Source of the DNA: Caldimonas brevitalea
Lineage (GTDB): Bacteria > Pseudomonadota > Gammaproteobacteria > Burkholderiales > Burkholderiaceae_C
Direction of reading: 5' to 3'
DNA length: 64,000 nt
NCBI RefSeq assembly: GCF_001017435.1
Contig: NZ_CP011371.1
Span: 744,001 to 808,000, forward strand
Positions 16,266 through 25,119 of the stretch are shown here, in pieces; the first letter of the stretch is position 1; every line of letters begins with the position of its first letter. Both the position numbers and the translations under genes were made by a program. A model generated the notes under the pieces. That model searched no databases and was not told where the DNA came from. It was given only the letters and a program-made list of their open reading frames with translations.

Positions 16266-17615
16266 ATGGATGCCTCCCTTCGCGCCGATGCACAGGATTT
16301 GAGTGAAACCCTGACGTCCTGCGCGCGTGTTGCGGCCTTGACTGCCGGCGACAAAGGGGTCGGCTTCTTCTTCGATTACCGCGGCCCGAGCTTCGATGCG
16401 ACGGTCTTTCACGACCGCATCCGCCAGATCGTCGAGCCTTTGCTCGACGACGCCGTGGGGGCCCTGCGGCAAGGCTGCGTGTTCTTCTCGGTCGATGTCG
16501 TGCCGCACATGCCGGGACGCGCCACGGTGCTGATGCAGGTGGCGCGCACCGGCACGCCGGCCAGTGAGCCGGTGCTGCAGCGCCTCATCCATGCGATCCA
16601 GGCCGCTCCCAGCGGCTTCAGCGAAGATCTGGCGCCGGCCGAGGCCGATGCGGCACAGGTGTGCGAGCGCCTGGCGGGCTCGCTCATCGTCGGTGACGTT
16701 CCGAAAGCAGGGCGTGTGGTGCGGGCCGACGTGCTGCTGCCCTGCAAGGGGTTGACGGAAGACATCACGTCTGCCGCCGAGCACGGGCTGTCGGCCTGGC
16801 TGCTGGGCGAGCCACCGATCATCTACGAATCCATCGTGCGGCGACTGCACCGGCTGGGCTGGCAGGTGCAGCTGCTGCCCACCGTCGATGCGGCGCGCGA
16901 GAGGTACCGCAGGAGCGGGGTGGCGCCCGAGATGGTGGTGGGCGCCGAGCGGTACCGCGTGGTGACTGCGGATCTGGCCGCATTTGCCGAAGGCCTGCCC
17001 CCCGCCTCGGCCGTGTTCGCCACGCTGCTGTCCCACGCGACGGTGCAGACAGATGAACGAGGCCGCGTCGGCCGCGTCCAGGTCTTCGCGAGCCCCTTCA
17101 GCCCGCATCAACTCCACCAGATCACCGTGCGTGCCCTGGCCAACGCGCGCAAGATGCTGCGCGCGTGCACGGCGCCGCAGATGGCGCTCGAGCGACGACC
17201 GCGGGTGTTGTTAGTCGAAGACAACCTGGTCAACCAAATCCTGTCGACCGAGATCCTCCACTTGTTCGGCTTCGAGGTCGACGTCGCCAATAATGGTCGT
17301 GAGGCGGTCGAACATTGCCAGCAGAATACGCCGTCTCTCATCGTGATGGACCTGGACATGCCGGTGATGGATGGATTGGAAGCGGCCCGACAGATCCGTG
17401 AGCTCGAGCGCCAGGGCGGGCTTCCCCACATCGCGATCGTCGCCGCCACGGCCCGCGCGACCGACGCGGACCGGCTGGCCGCACAACAAGCCGGAATGGA
17501 AGGTTTCGTTCCCAAGCCGTTCGACCTCGCGTTCATGCAAAAGGAAATCGACCGCGTGTTGCAGCGCCGCAGTGCTGCGCAAGAGGCCGCCGAACTGCCA
17601 CACCCACCTTCATGA
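16266..17615 (+). CDS. Orphan hybrid-kinase C-terminal fragment: degenerate HATPase, pseudo-receiver, receiver
   Basis: 449 aa. The C-terminal domain (about residues 315-432) is a full CheY-like receiver with VLLVEDN, phospho-acceptor Asp 362 in VMDLDMPVMDG, and KPF. The N-terminal 310 residues lack a dimerisation/His box. By eye, residues about 30-90 (FFFDYRGP, then FHDRIRQIVEPLLDDAV) follow the start of a HATPase_c domain but without the Asn and Gly boxes. Residues about 175-260 (SAWLLGEPPIIYESIVRRL) resemble a receiver without its Asp. So it reads like the second half of a hybrid kinase that kept its shape but lost catalysis. First gene of the KaiC-like operon; its stop overlaps the next start. 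Confidence 0.75.
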   Translation: MDASLRADAQDLSETLTSCARVAALTAGDKGVGFFFDYRGPSFDATVFHDRIRQIVEPLLDDAVGALRQGCVFFSVDVVPHMPGRATVLMQVARTGTPASEPVLQRLIHAIQAAPSGFSEDLAPAEADAAQVCERLAGSLIVGDVPKAGRVVRADVLLPCKGLTEDITSAAEHGLSAWLLGEPPIIYESIVRRLHRLGWQVQLLPTVDAARERYRRSGVAPEMVVGAERYRVVTADLAAFAEGLPPASAVFATLLSHATVQTDERGRVGRVQVFASPFSPHQLHQITVRALANARKMLRACTAPQMALERRPRVLLVEDNLVNQILSTEILHLFGFEVDVANNGREAVEHCQQNTPSLIVMDLDMPVMDGLEAARQIRELERQGGLPHIAIVAATARATDADRLAAQQAGMEGFVPKPFDLAFMQKEIDRVLQRRSAAQEAAELPHPPS

Positions 17616-18763
17616 TGGCCCGTCCTCCCGCCCCCCCCACTGCATCGTTCGAGGCGCTCGCCGAACGGCTGCTGCAGCTGTTCCTGGCGCAAACGCATGA
17701 GCATGCGGTGGCACTGCTCGATGTCGACGGCACCATCGTGGGTTGGCGCGGGGCGGCCGAACATGTGTTCGGCTACCGTGAAGCCGAGGTGCTGGGGCAG
17801 CCGATCTCGCTGATCTTCACGGAGGAGGACGTCGAGCGCCGTACCGATCGTTTCGAGCGCCTCGCAGCCTCGGTCAGCGGCGTCGAGGAAGACGACCGCT
17901 GGCATGTGCGCCACGACGGCACGCGCATCTGGCTGAGCGGCACCATCATGGCCTTGCGCGACGAACGCAACGAGTTGGTGGGCTACGGCAAGATCATGCG
18001 GGACCGCACCGATCTGCGGGCTCGCATCGAAACCCTGGAGCACCGCATCGAGGAACTCGAGCAATCGCACCGGCACAAGGATGTGTTCTTCGCGCGGCTG
18101 TCCCACGAAGTCCGCAACAGCCTGGCGCCGTTGCGCAATGCGGCCGAGCTGATCCGCCGAACGCAAAACCCGGCCGAGCTGCGCTTCCCGCTCTCGCTGG
18201 TGCAGCGGCAGCTCGAACTGTTGGGCCGCATGGCACAAGACCTCACCGAGGTGGCCCGTGCGGCGGCCGGCAAGCTGACCCTGGCGGTCGAGCGTCTCGA
18301 CCTGAACGCCCAACTGCAGCTGTGCGCCGAGGCGTCCCGGGCACACGCCGAGGGCAAGCAGCAGGAATTGCAGGTGCTGCTGCCCGAGACGAGCGTCGAA
18401 CTGCAGGCCGACCCCGAACGGCTGCAACAGGTGGTGTTCAACCTGCTCGACAACGCGATCAAGTACACCCCGGAGCACGGCCGCATCTGGCTCAAGCTGG
18501 CGATCGAGGGGCCCGACGCGGTGATCCGGGTGCGCGACACCGGCCGCGGCATGGGGCCCGAGCTGCTGCCACGGGTGTTCGACCTGTTCACGCAGGGTGC
18601 GCCGGACGAGGCCGAGGGGGGCTTCGGCGTCGGGCTGTCGCTCGTCAAAGACCTGGTGCACGCCCACGGCGGCACGGTGGAGGTGCGCAGCGAGGGCGGA
18701 GGCAAAGGCAGCGAGTTCACCGTGCGGCTGCCGATGCGGGAGCCCAGGCCTGGGGCCGTCTGA
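17612..18763 (+). CDS. PAS-domain sensor histidine kinase
   Basis: 383 aa, no transmembrane segment, so a cytoplasmic sensor. PAS domain at about residues 25-135 (GTIVGWRGAAEHVFGY to VGYGKIMRDRTDL), short coiled coil, HisKA box with phospho-acceptor His 165 in RLSHEVRNSLAPL, N box NLLDNAIKYT, G1 DTGRGMG and G2 GFGVGLSLVKDLV, so catalysis looks intact. ATG overlaps the preceding stop (ATGA arrangement), so it is translationally coupled to the receiver protein before it. Its probable partners are the receiver there and the single-domain receiver at the end of the operon. Ligand of the PAS domain unknown. Confidence 0.9.
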   Translation: MMARPPAPPTASFEALAERLLQLFLAQTHEHAVALLDVDGTIVGWRGAAEHVFGYREAEVLGQPISLIFTEEDVERRTDRFERLAASVSGVEEDDRWHVRHDGTRIWLSGTIMALRDERNELVGYGKIMRDRTDLRARIETLEHRIEELEQSHRHKDVFFARLSHEVRNSLAPLRNAAELIRRTQNPAELRFPLSLVQRQLELLGRMAQDLTEVARAAAGKLTLAVERLDLNAQLQLCAEASRAHAEGKQQELQVLLPETSVELQADPERLQQVVFNLLDNAIKYTPEHGRIWLKLAIEGPDAVIRVRDTGRGMGPELLPRVFDLFTQGAPDEAEGGFGVGLSLVKDLVHAHGGTVEVRSEGGGKGSEFTVRLPMREPRPGAV

Positions 18764-18861
18764 CACCCGCACACCCGTCTCGCCGCGGCAGCACAAGGAG
18801 CGGCGCTTGCTCCTCGCAGGAGCGACGGCCCGTGCGGGCAGACCCGGCTAGGAGGATGTGG

Positions 18862-20346
18862 ATGGACGCGAAGCGTGAGCGGCCGCCCGACGACAGGGCG
18901 GCAGACCTGTTGCCGACGGGTGTCCAGGGACTGGACACGCTGCTCGGCGGCGGGCTGCCGGTCGGCGGCTTGTACATGGTGGAAGGCGTGGGCGGTGCCG
19001 GCAAGACCGTGCTGGCGGCGCAAACCGGCTTCCGGCTGGCGGCGCAAGGGCACCAGGTGCTGTTCCTCACGCTGATCGCCGAATCGCATGGCAAGCTGCT
19101 GCGCCACCTGGCGAGCCTGAGTTTTTTCGACGCCCGCGTCGTCGGCCGTGAATTCGTGCTGCTCAACGCCTTCAACGACCTCGAGTCGGGCGGACCCGAC
19201 GCCTTGCTGGCGCTCGTTGGTGCGAGTCTGAACGAGCACCGGCCGGCGCTGTTGATCCTCGACGGTTTTCGCACCGTGCGCGGCATGGTGGAGCGCGATG
19301 TGGATCTGGCCAAGTTCCTGCACCGGCTCAGCTCGTTGAGCACGGCGACCGGTTGCACCACGCTGCTGCTCACACCGGCCGCGGGCGTCGGTTCCGAAGC
19401 CGAACACACGGTGGTCGACGGCGTGCTCGAGCTGTCCCAGTTCCACCACAGCTTTCGCACGACACGCCTGCTGCAGGTGTACAAGCTGCGGGGCCGGCCG
19501 CACCTGCTGGGTCAACACGTGTTCGCCATCACGCGGCAGGGGGTCGAGGTCTATCCGCGGCTGGAAGGCCAGCGGCGCAGCGAAGTCGCGGCGGCCCCCG
19601 CCAACCCGGAACCCCTCGAGCTCGGCGCCACCCTGCTCGGGCAGATCACGCGCCAGGGCATCAGGCGCGCTTCGATCACCCACATCGTCGGCCCGCCCGG
19701 CGCGGGCAAAACCTTGATGGGCCTGGAGTTCCTGGCCGAGGGACTGCGGCGCGGAGAAAAGTGCGCGGTGCTCGGCTTCTACGAGTCGCCCGAGCGGCTG
19801 CTCGCTCGCGGTGACCGGGCCGGCATGCAGTTGAGCCAGGCCGTGGCCAGCGGCGGTTTGTCGGTACTCTGGCATGCCCCGATCGAGCTGTCGCTCGATC
19901 GCCTCGCACTCGAGTTGTTCGACGACATCACCGCACGTGGCGTGCAGCGAGTGTTCATCGACGGGCTGGACGGCCTGCTCGCCGGCGCGCCTCACCCCGA
20001 GCGAGCCCAGCCCTTCATGGCCGCGCTCACCAACGAACTGCGCATCCGTGGCGTCACGACCTGCATGACCCAGGAGCTCGCCTTCCTCGACCAGCTCGGC
20101 GGACCGGTGCGGCGCCTCTACATGTCGCCGCTCTACGAGAACATCGTCTGGATGCGCTACGACGCTGCGCGTGCGCAGATGCGGCGCCTGGTCTCGCTGC
20201 TGAAACTGCGCGAAAGCCCCTATGACCCGGTGATCTGGCAGTTTCACATCGCCGAGACCGGCTTCGTGCTCGACGGGCCGGCCGACGACCCACCCGCTGG
20301 TCCCGACGCGGCCGGCACGCCGGACGACACGGGGACGCCGGAATGA
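18862..20346 (+). CDS. Double-domain KaiC-like RecA-family ATPase
   Basis: 494 aa with two tandem RecA-like domains. Domain 1: Walker A GVGGAGKT (42-49), Walker B region LLILDGF. Domain 2: Walker A GPPGAGKT (Lys 283), Walker B region VFIDGLDG. The layout and the ends of both domains follow KaiC. The family's tandem glutamates after strand 2 are reduced: AES in domain 1 and YES in domain 2. The KaiC phosphorylation site region reads LYMSPLYENI, so Ser is kept but the following Thr is Pro (alignment by eye). The second of two ATGs was chosen: AGGAGG lies 6 nt before 18862. Proline/Asp-rich tail. No kaiA or kaiB in the window. Overlaps the next gene by 4 nt. Confidence 0.87.
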   Translation: MDAKRERPPDDRAADLLPTGVQGLDTLLGGGLPVGGLYMVEGVGGAGKTVLAAQTGFRLAAQGHQVLFLTLIAESHGKLLRHLASLSFFDARVVGREFVLLNAFNDLESGGPDALLALVGASLNEHRPALLILDGFRTVRGMVERDVDLAKFLHRLSSLSTATGCTTLLLTPAAGVGSEAEHTVVDGVLELSQFHHSFRTTRLLQVYKLRGRPHLLGQHVFAITRQGVEVYPRLEGQRRSEVAAAPANPEPLELGATLLGQITRQGIRRASITHIVGPPGAGKTLMGLEFLAEGLRRGEKCAVLGFYESPERLLARGDRAGMQLSQAVASGGLSVLWHAPIELSLDRLALELFDDITARGVQRVFIDGLDGLLAGAPHPERAQPFMAALTNELRIRGVTTCMTQELAFLDQLGGPVRRLYMSPLYENIVWMRYDAARAQMRRLVSLLKLRESPYDPVIWQFHIAETGFVLDGPADDPPAGPDAAGTPDDTGTPE

Positions 20347-20741
20347 GCGGCGCCCGGACCATCTTGCTGGTCGACGACGAGCCGGACATCGTCGATACCG
20401 TGGCCTTGCTGCTGTCCCTGGAGGGCTATGAGGTCAAGAAGGCGGGCGACGGGCGTGCCGCCCTGCAGTTCGCCCGGGCCGGCGGCGTCGACCTGGTCGT
20501 GACCGATTTGATGATGCCCCGCATGGGTGGCGAGGAACTGTGCCGGTGCCTGAAGCACGATCCGCAGACGGCCGGCATTCCCATCGTCATGAGCAGTGCC
20601 GCGCTGGGGGCCGCCGACGCGGCGTCGCAGCTGGGGTGTGCCGCGTTCCTGCCCAAACCTGCGCGCTTCGAACGTCTGCTGGGCGTGATCCGCAGCCTGC
20701 TGGGCTCAGACCACGATGGCGGCGCCGGGGGGGCGGCTTGA
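20343..20741 (+). CDS. Single-domain response regulator
   Basis: 132 aa. Only a CheY-type receiver: acidic pair Asp 11-Asp 12, phospho-acceptor Asp 55 in VVTDLMMPRMGG, conserved Ser pair (MSSAAL) and Lys in FLPKPARF. No output domain, so it acts by protein-protein contact or as a phosphate relay. ATGA overlap with the KaiC-like gene shows coupling; it likely exchanges phosphate with the PAS kinase two genes upstream. A short Gly/Ala tail ends the protein. The operon is closed by a strong hairpin. Confidence 0.92.
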   Translation: MSGARTILLVDDEPDIVDTVALLLSLEGYEVKKAGDGRAALQFARAGGVDLVVTDLMMPRMGGEELCRCLKHDPQTAGIPIVMSSAALGAADAASQLGCAAFLPKPARFERLLGVIRSLLGSDHDGGAGGAA

Positions 20742-20762
20742 GGAGCCGCCAGGAGCCGACCC

Positions 20763-20786
20763 GCGCGACGGCGGATGCCGTCGCGC
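20763..20786. terminator. 10-bp perfect hairpin between convergent genes
   Basis: GCGCGACGGC at 20763-20772 pairs perfectly with 20777-20786 over a GGAT loop. Located between the receiver stop (20741) and the HU stop (20809, minus), so it can terminate both transcripts. No U-run. Confidence 0.75.
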
Positions 20787-20808
20787 AGGGCCAGCATCTC
20801 GAACGAGA

Positions 20809-21258
20809 TCAGGCCTTGCGTGCGGCCTTCTTCGCGGCAGCCTTCTTGGCGACCGGCTTGGCGGTGGGCTTCGCTGCCGTCTTGGCAGCCGTCTTGACAG
20901 CCGACTTGCCAGCGGGCTTCGCGGCGGCCTTCTTGCCAGCAGCCGGCGCGGCGCCGGCCTTGGCGGCCTTGCGAGCAGCGGCCTTCGGGTCGATGGCGGC
21001 CTTGAAGGCGCTGCCCGGCACGAACTTCGGCACCTTGGTGGCCGCGATCTTGATCGACTTGCCTTCCTTCGGGTTGAAGCCGGTGCGCGCGGCGCGGGCC
21101 ACCTGCTTGAAGGTGCCGAAGCCGACGAGCTGCACGCTGTCGCCCTTCTTGACGGCATTGACGATGGTTTGGACGAAGGTGTCGAGCACGCGGCCAGCAG
21201 CGGCCTTGGACAGTTCGTGTTCGGCGGCCAGCTTGTCGATCAGTTCAACTCGGTTCAT
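20809..21258 (-). CDS. HU-family DNA-binding protein with Ala/Lys-rich tail
   Basis: 149 aa. Residues 1-90 are a normal HU/IHF fold: MNRVELIDKLAAEHELSKAAA, then FVQTIVNAVKKGDSVQLVGFG, then the beta-arm region with RTGFNPKEGKSIKIAA and VPKFVPGSAFK. From about residue 92 a 55-residue tail of AAK/PAK/KAA repeats follows, like histone H1 tails. HU bends and compacts DNA; such tails add non-specific DNA contacts and are known in some betaproteobacteria and actinobacteria. The ATG at 21258 gives the standard HU N-terminus. Single gene. Confidence 0.93.
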   Translation of the reverse strand: MNRVELIDKLAAEHELSKAAAGRVLDTFVQTIVNAVKKGDSVQLVGFGTFKQVARAARTGFNPKEGKSIKIAATKVPKFVPGSAFKAAIDPKAAARKAAKAGAAPAAGKKAAAKPAGKSAVKTAAKTAAKPTAKPVAKKAAAKKAARKA

Positions 21259-21519
21259 GTTTGCTAGGTTTTCTCTTGATTCCACCGCAGGGGTTGCCCA
21301 CGGCGCCTGCGGAATGCGAGGCGGGCGAAGTGTAGCGGCAGCGGCCGCCGTCGCTGCGACAGCGCGTATCGAGGGCCGCTGAGCAGGACCTTTCGCACGC
21401 TTTTGAGAGGACGCGAACGGGTTTACCCTAGCGCTGCGGCAGCGCCGTCGCGCAGATATTCATTCGATGACAGTCGCGGCCTCCGCGATGTCGAGAGCGA
21501 GTTCAGGCGGTGAGACAAC

Positions 21520-24423
21520 ATGGTTCGTGATCAGCGCGCAAGTGCCTCCACTCCGGCCGATGACGAGGCGGTGGTGCCGGGCGCCGGGGTACAGGAGCAC
21601 GACAGCTCCCGGCTCGCGAGCCTGGTGTCCTTGGCCTACGACTTCTACTGGGAGCAGGATGCCGAGCTGCGGTTCACCCATGTCGCCGGGCTCGGCCTCG
21701 AACGCAGTGGTCTCGACGCTACGGCGATGCTCGGTGAGGTGCGCTGGAGCGCCGGCACCGAGCCCGTCAGCGACAACGGCAGCTGGGAGCCGCATCGGGC
21801 GCTGCTGCAGGCGCGCCGCAAGTTCACCGACTTCGTCTACAAGCGCCGCAACGCCCGGGGCGAAGACCGTTACCTGCAGACCAGCGGCCTGCCCATGTTC
21901 GCCCCCGATGGCCGCTTCCTCGGTTATCACGGCATTTCGCGCGACATCACCGAGACCGTGCGCACCCAGCAGGCGCTGCGGCAGAGCAGCACCTTGCTCG
22001 AAAGCATGTTCGACACGATGGACGAAGGTGTCAGCGTGTTCGATGCCGAGCTGCGCCTGGTCGCCGTGAACCGCCGCTTTCGCGAGCTGCTGAACTTCCC
22101 GCAGGCCCTGTACGCGCCTGGCACCCCCTTCGAGGCGTTCGTGCGGCACAACGCAGCGCGCGGCGACTATGGGGCTGGCGACCTCGAAGCCCAGGTGCGC
22201 GAACGCGTCGAGCAGGCACGCCAGTTCGAGGCCCACCACTTCGTGCGCGAACGGCCCGACGGCACGGTGCTCGACATCCACGGTCGGCCGCTGCCGGGCG
22301 GCGGTTTCGTCACTGTGTATGCCGACATCACCGATCGCGCCACTGCCGAGCGGGCGCTGCGCGAGAGCAAGCAGGTGCTGGAGAACACCTTCGAGCACAT
22401 GGACCAGGGCATCAGCATCACCGACCGGCAGATGCGCCTGGTGGGCATGAACCGCCGTTGTCGTGAACTGTTCGATTTCCCCGAGTGGCTGTGCCAGCCC
22501 GGCACGCCGTTCTCGGCGTTCATGCGCTACAACGCCGAGCGCGGCGACTACGGGCCCGGCGACATCGAGGAACAGGTGCGCGAGCGCGTCGCGCTGGCCA
22601 GCCGCTTCGAGCCGCACCTGTTCCAACGGGAGCGTCCGGACGGCACCGTGATCGAGGTGCGCGGCTCGCCGCTGCCCGGCGGTGGCTTCGTCACCCTCTA
22701 CACCGACGTCACCAAACGCGCGCGTGCCGAGCGGGCCGTGCGCGAGAGCGAATCGCGCTTTCGCAGCCTGACGGTGCTGTCGTCCGATTGGTTCTGGGAG
22801 CAGGACGCCGAGTTTCGCTTCACCCGCGTGGAGGGGCGCGGTGGCGACGACGGGGACGACGGCGGCCTGTCGGCGGGGCTGGGCAAGCACTGGTGGGAGC
22901 TGGGCTTCGAGGTCGAAGGCGATTGGGAAGAGCACCTGGCCTTGTTGGCGGCGCGCCGGCCCTTCCATGAAGTGGTGGTGCGCCGCACCCGGGCCGATGG
23001 CACCGTGCAGTACGTGCGGGTCAGCGGCGAGCCGATCTACGATGCCCAGAACCGCTACACCGGGTACCGCGGGGTCGGGCGCGACATCACGCAGCAAAAG
23101 CGGGCCGAAGAGCGCATCCAGTATCTGGCCCGGCACGACAGCCTCACCGGCCTGCCCAACCGCGCCTGGTTCCACGACCTGCTGACCCTGGCGCTGCATG
23201 GCGCGCGGCGCTACCAGCGCAAGCTGGCGGTGTTGTTCATCGACCTCGACCGCTTCAAGATCATCAATGACACGCTGGGCCACGAGGCGGGCGACCAGCT
23301 GCTCAAGGAGATCTCGTCCCGCCTGAAGCGCTGTTTGCGCGCCTGCGATGTGGTCGCTCGCCTGGGGGGCGACGAGTTCGTCGTGATGGTGCAAGAGATC
23401 GAGGAGCCCGAGCAACTGGTCACGGTGGCGCGCAAGATCCTGGCCGCGGTGCTCGAGCCGGTGCCCATCCTCGGTCAACCCTGCCGGGTCACGGCCAGCA
23501 TCGGCATCGCGATGTACCCCGCGGCCGGCGAGGACGACCAGACGCTGATGAAGAACGCCGACATCGCGATGTATGTGGCCAAGGAAGAGGGCAAGAACAA
23601 CTACCAGTTCTATTCGCCCGACATCAAGACCCAGTCGCTCGAACGCCTGGCGCTCGAGACCGGCCTGCGCAATGCGCTGGCGCGCGGCGAGTTCTCGCTG
23701 CACTACCAGGCCAAGGTGGCGCTGCAGAGCGAGGCCATCACCGGTGTCGAGGCGCTGCTGCGGTGGCACAACGCCGAGCTGGGCCCGGTGTCGCCGGCCC
23801 AGTTCATCCCGGTGGCCGAGCAAACCGGCTTGATCGTGCCGATCGGCCGCTGGGTGCTGCGCACCGCGTGCGCGCAGAACGTGGCCTGGCAACAGCAGGG
23901 CATGCCCCCGATGTGCATTGCCGTCAACCTGTCGGCGCGGCAGTTCCTGCACGACGGCTTGCTCGACGACATCGCCGACGCCTTGCGCGACTCCGGCATG
24001 GACCCGGCGTTGCTCGAGTTGGAGCTCACCGAAGGCATGGTGATGCACAACACCGAACGGGCGGTGGCCTTGCTGACCCAGATCAAGCAGATGGGCGTGC
24101 GCATCTCGATCGACGACTTCGGCACCGGCTATTCGTCGCTGGCGCAGATCAAGCGCTTCCCGATCGACGCGCTCAAGGTCGACCGCTCCTTCATCCGCGA
24201 AGTCGCGAGCGATTCGGCCGACCGGGCGATCACCGGCGCCATCATCGCGATGGGCAAGACCCTCAGCCTGACGGTGGTGGCCGAAGGTGTCGAGACCCTG
24301 GAGCAGCGCGACTTCCTGCGTGAGAACGGTTGCGACGAGATGCAGGGCTTCTACTTCAGCAAGCCGCTACCGCCCGAAGAACTGGCTGCCTTTCTGGCCA
24401 AGGAGCGCGGCGGCGGCACCTGA
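21520..24423 (+). CDS. PAS x4 - GGDEF - EAL c-di-GMP enzyme
   Basis: 967 aa, no TM segment. Four PAS-like domains in the order A-B-B'-A': A (about 35-150, DFYWEQDAELRFT) and A' (about 415-535, DWFWEQDAEFRFT) match each other; B (155-275) and B' (287-405) match each other (for example both have PLPGGGFVT). GGDEF domain from about 540: signature LGGDEFV intact and the inhibitory RxxD (RACD) five residues before it. EAL domain from about 705: EALLRW, NLSARQF, ELTEG, IDDFGTGYSSL, VDRSFI, AEGVET all present, so both synthase and phosphodiesterase look competent. Net direction of activity cannot be told from sequence. Monocistronic. Confidence 0.92.
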   Translation: MVRDQRASASTPADDEAVVPGAGVQEHDSSRLASLVSLAYDFYWEQDAELRFTHVAGLGLERSGLDATAMLGEVRWSAGTEPVSDNGSWEPHRALLQARRKFTDFVYKRRNARGEDRYLQTSGLPMFAPDGRFLGYHGISRDITETVRTQQALRQSSTLLESMFDTMDEGVSVFDAELRLVAVNRRFRELLNFPQALYAPGTPFEAFVRHNAARGDYGAGDLEAQVRERVEQARQFEAHHFVRERPDGTVLDIHGRPLPGGGFVTVYADITDRATAERALRESKQVLENTFEHMDQGISITDRQMRLVGMNRRCRELFDFPEWLCQPGTPFSAFMRYNAERGDYGPGDIEEQVRERVALASRFEPHLFQRERPDGTVIEVRGSPLPGGGFVTLYTDVTKRARAERAVRESESRFRSLTVLSSDWFWEQDAEFRFTRVEGRGGDDGDDGGLSAGLGKHWWELGFEVEGDWEEHLALLAARRPFHEVVVRRTRADGTVQYVRVSGEPIYDAQNRYTGYRGVGRDITQQKRAEERIQYLARHDSLTGLPNRAWFHDLLTLALHGARRYQRKLAVLFIDLDRFKIINDTLGHEAGDQLLKEISSRLKRCLRACDVVARLGGDEFVVMVQEIEEPEQLVTVARKILAAVLEPVPILGQPCRVTASIGIAMYPAAGEDDQTLMKNADIAMYVAKEEGKNNYQFYSPDIKTQSLERLALETGLRNALARGEFSLHYQAKVALQSEAITGVEALLRWHNAELGPVSPAQFIPVAEQTGLIVPIGRWVLRTACAQNVAWQQQGMPPMCIAVNLSARQFLHDGLLDDIADALRDSGMDPALLELELTEGMVMHNTERAVALLTQIKQMGVRISIDDFGTGYSSLAQIKRFPIDALKVDRSFIREVASDSADRAITGAIIAMGKTLSLTVVAEGVETLEQRDFLRENGCDEMQGFYFSKPLPPEELAAFLAKERGGGT

Positions 24424-24516
24424 GGCGCCGCCACCGCAGTGGGCGACGGCGGCCGGCGGCCGTGGCGCGTGCGACGCTGCCGAAGCCGTCCCCCGCGTGG
24501 GCCGCCGGCCCCTGCG

Positions 24517-25119
24517 TCATTGCAGCGGCAGCAGCAGCTTGTCCATCGGGCCGATGGCATCACGGCCGTCCCGGCGGAAGCGGCGTGGCGCCTTGCGGCT
24601 TTCCACCAGCGTCAGCTTGTGGAGGGTGCCGATGTCGACCTTGGGCGGCTGGAAATGGCAGTTGCCGACGCGGGCGAACTTGGCATTGCCGTAGCCGATG
24701 ACGTTGCCGAAGCTGCCGTCCTCGCGCCATTCCTTCCAGTGGCCGAAGCCTTCGCTCTTGCGCTCCGCCGTCACCAGTTGCCAGTGCATGCCGTCGTGCC
24801 CCACGGCGTTGCCGTCGATGTCGCCGGCATAGTCGCCTGTCATGAAGACCTGGTCACCCTCCTGTCGCCAGGTGCCGTTCCAGTCGAAGAAGGTGGGCGA
24901 GTACCAGACGCCCGCCAACTGCGTGCCGACCGTGCCGGTGGGGATGAAGCAGATCTGCTGGGTGGCCCACTCGTCGTGCACGTCGGACGAGTCGTCGTAG
25001 AAGGTGATGGTCCAGAGGTTGCCGTTGTTGACGACATCGGGTTTGGGGTCGGCGGACGCGGCCGAGCCGAAGGCAAGGCCGAGAGCCGCGCAACAGGCAG
25101 CGAGTGAGTGAGATTTCAC
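24517..25119 (-). CDS. Secreted protein of unknown function
   Basis: 200 aa. A classic signal peptide (KSHSLAACCAALGLAFGSAASA, cut before DPKPDV) was the reason for choosing the GTG at 25119, which also has GGAGA 6 nt upstream. The mature part is rich in aromatic residues and alternating polar/hydrophobic strands (LWTITFYDD, then FFDWNGTWRQEGDQVFMTGDY), suggesting an all-beta, lipocalin-like or similar barrel in the periplasm. Two cysteines (ICFIP and GNCHF) could pair. I recognise no family. It is convergent with the GGDEF-EAL gene and divergent from the FkbM gene. Confidence 0.7.
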   Translation of the reverse strand: MKSHSLAACCAALGLAFGSAASADPKPDVVNNGNLWTITFYDDSSDVHDEWATQQICFIPTGTVGTQLAGVWYSPTFFDWNGTWRQEGDQVFMTGDYAGDIDGNAVGHDGMHWQLVTAERKSEGFGHWKEWREDGSFGNVIGYGNAKFARVGNCHFQPPKVDIGTLHKLTLVESRKAPRRFRRDGRDAIGPMDKLLLPLQ

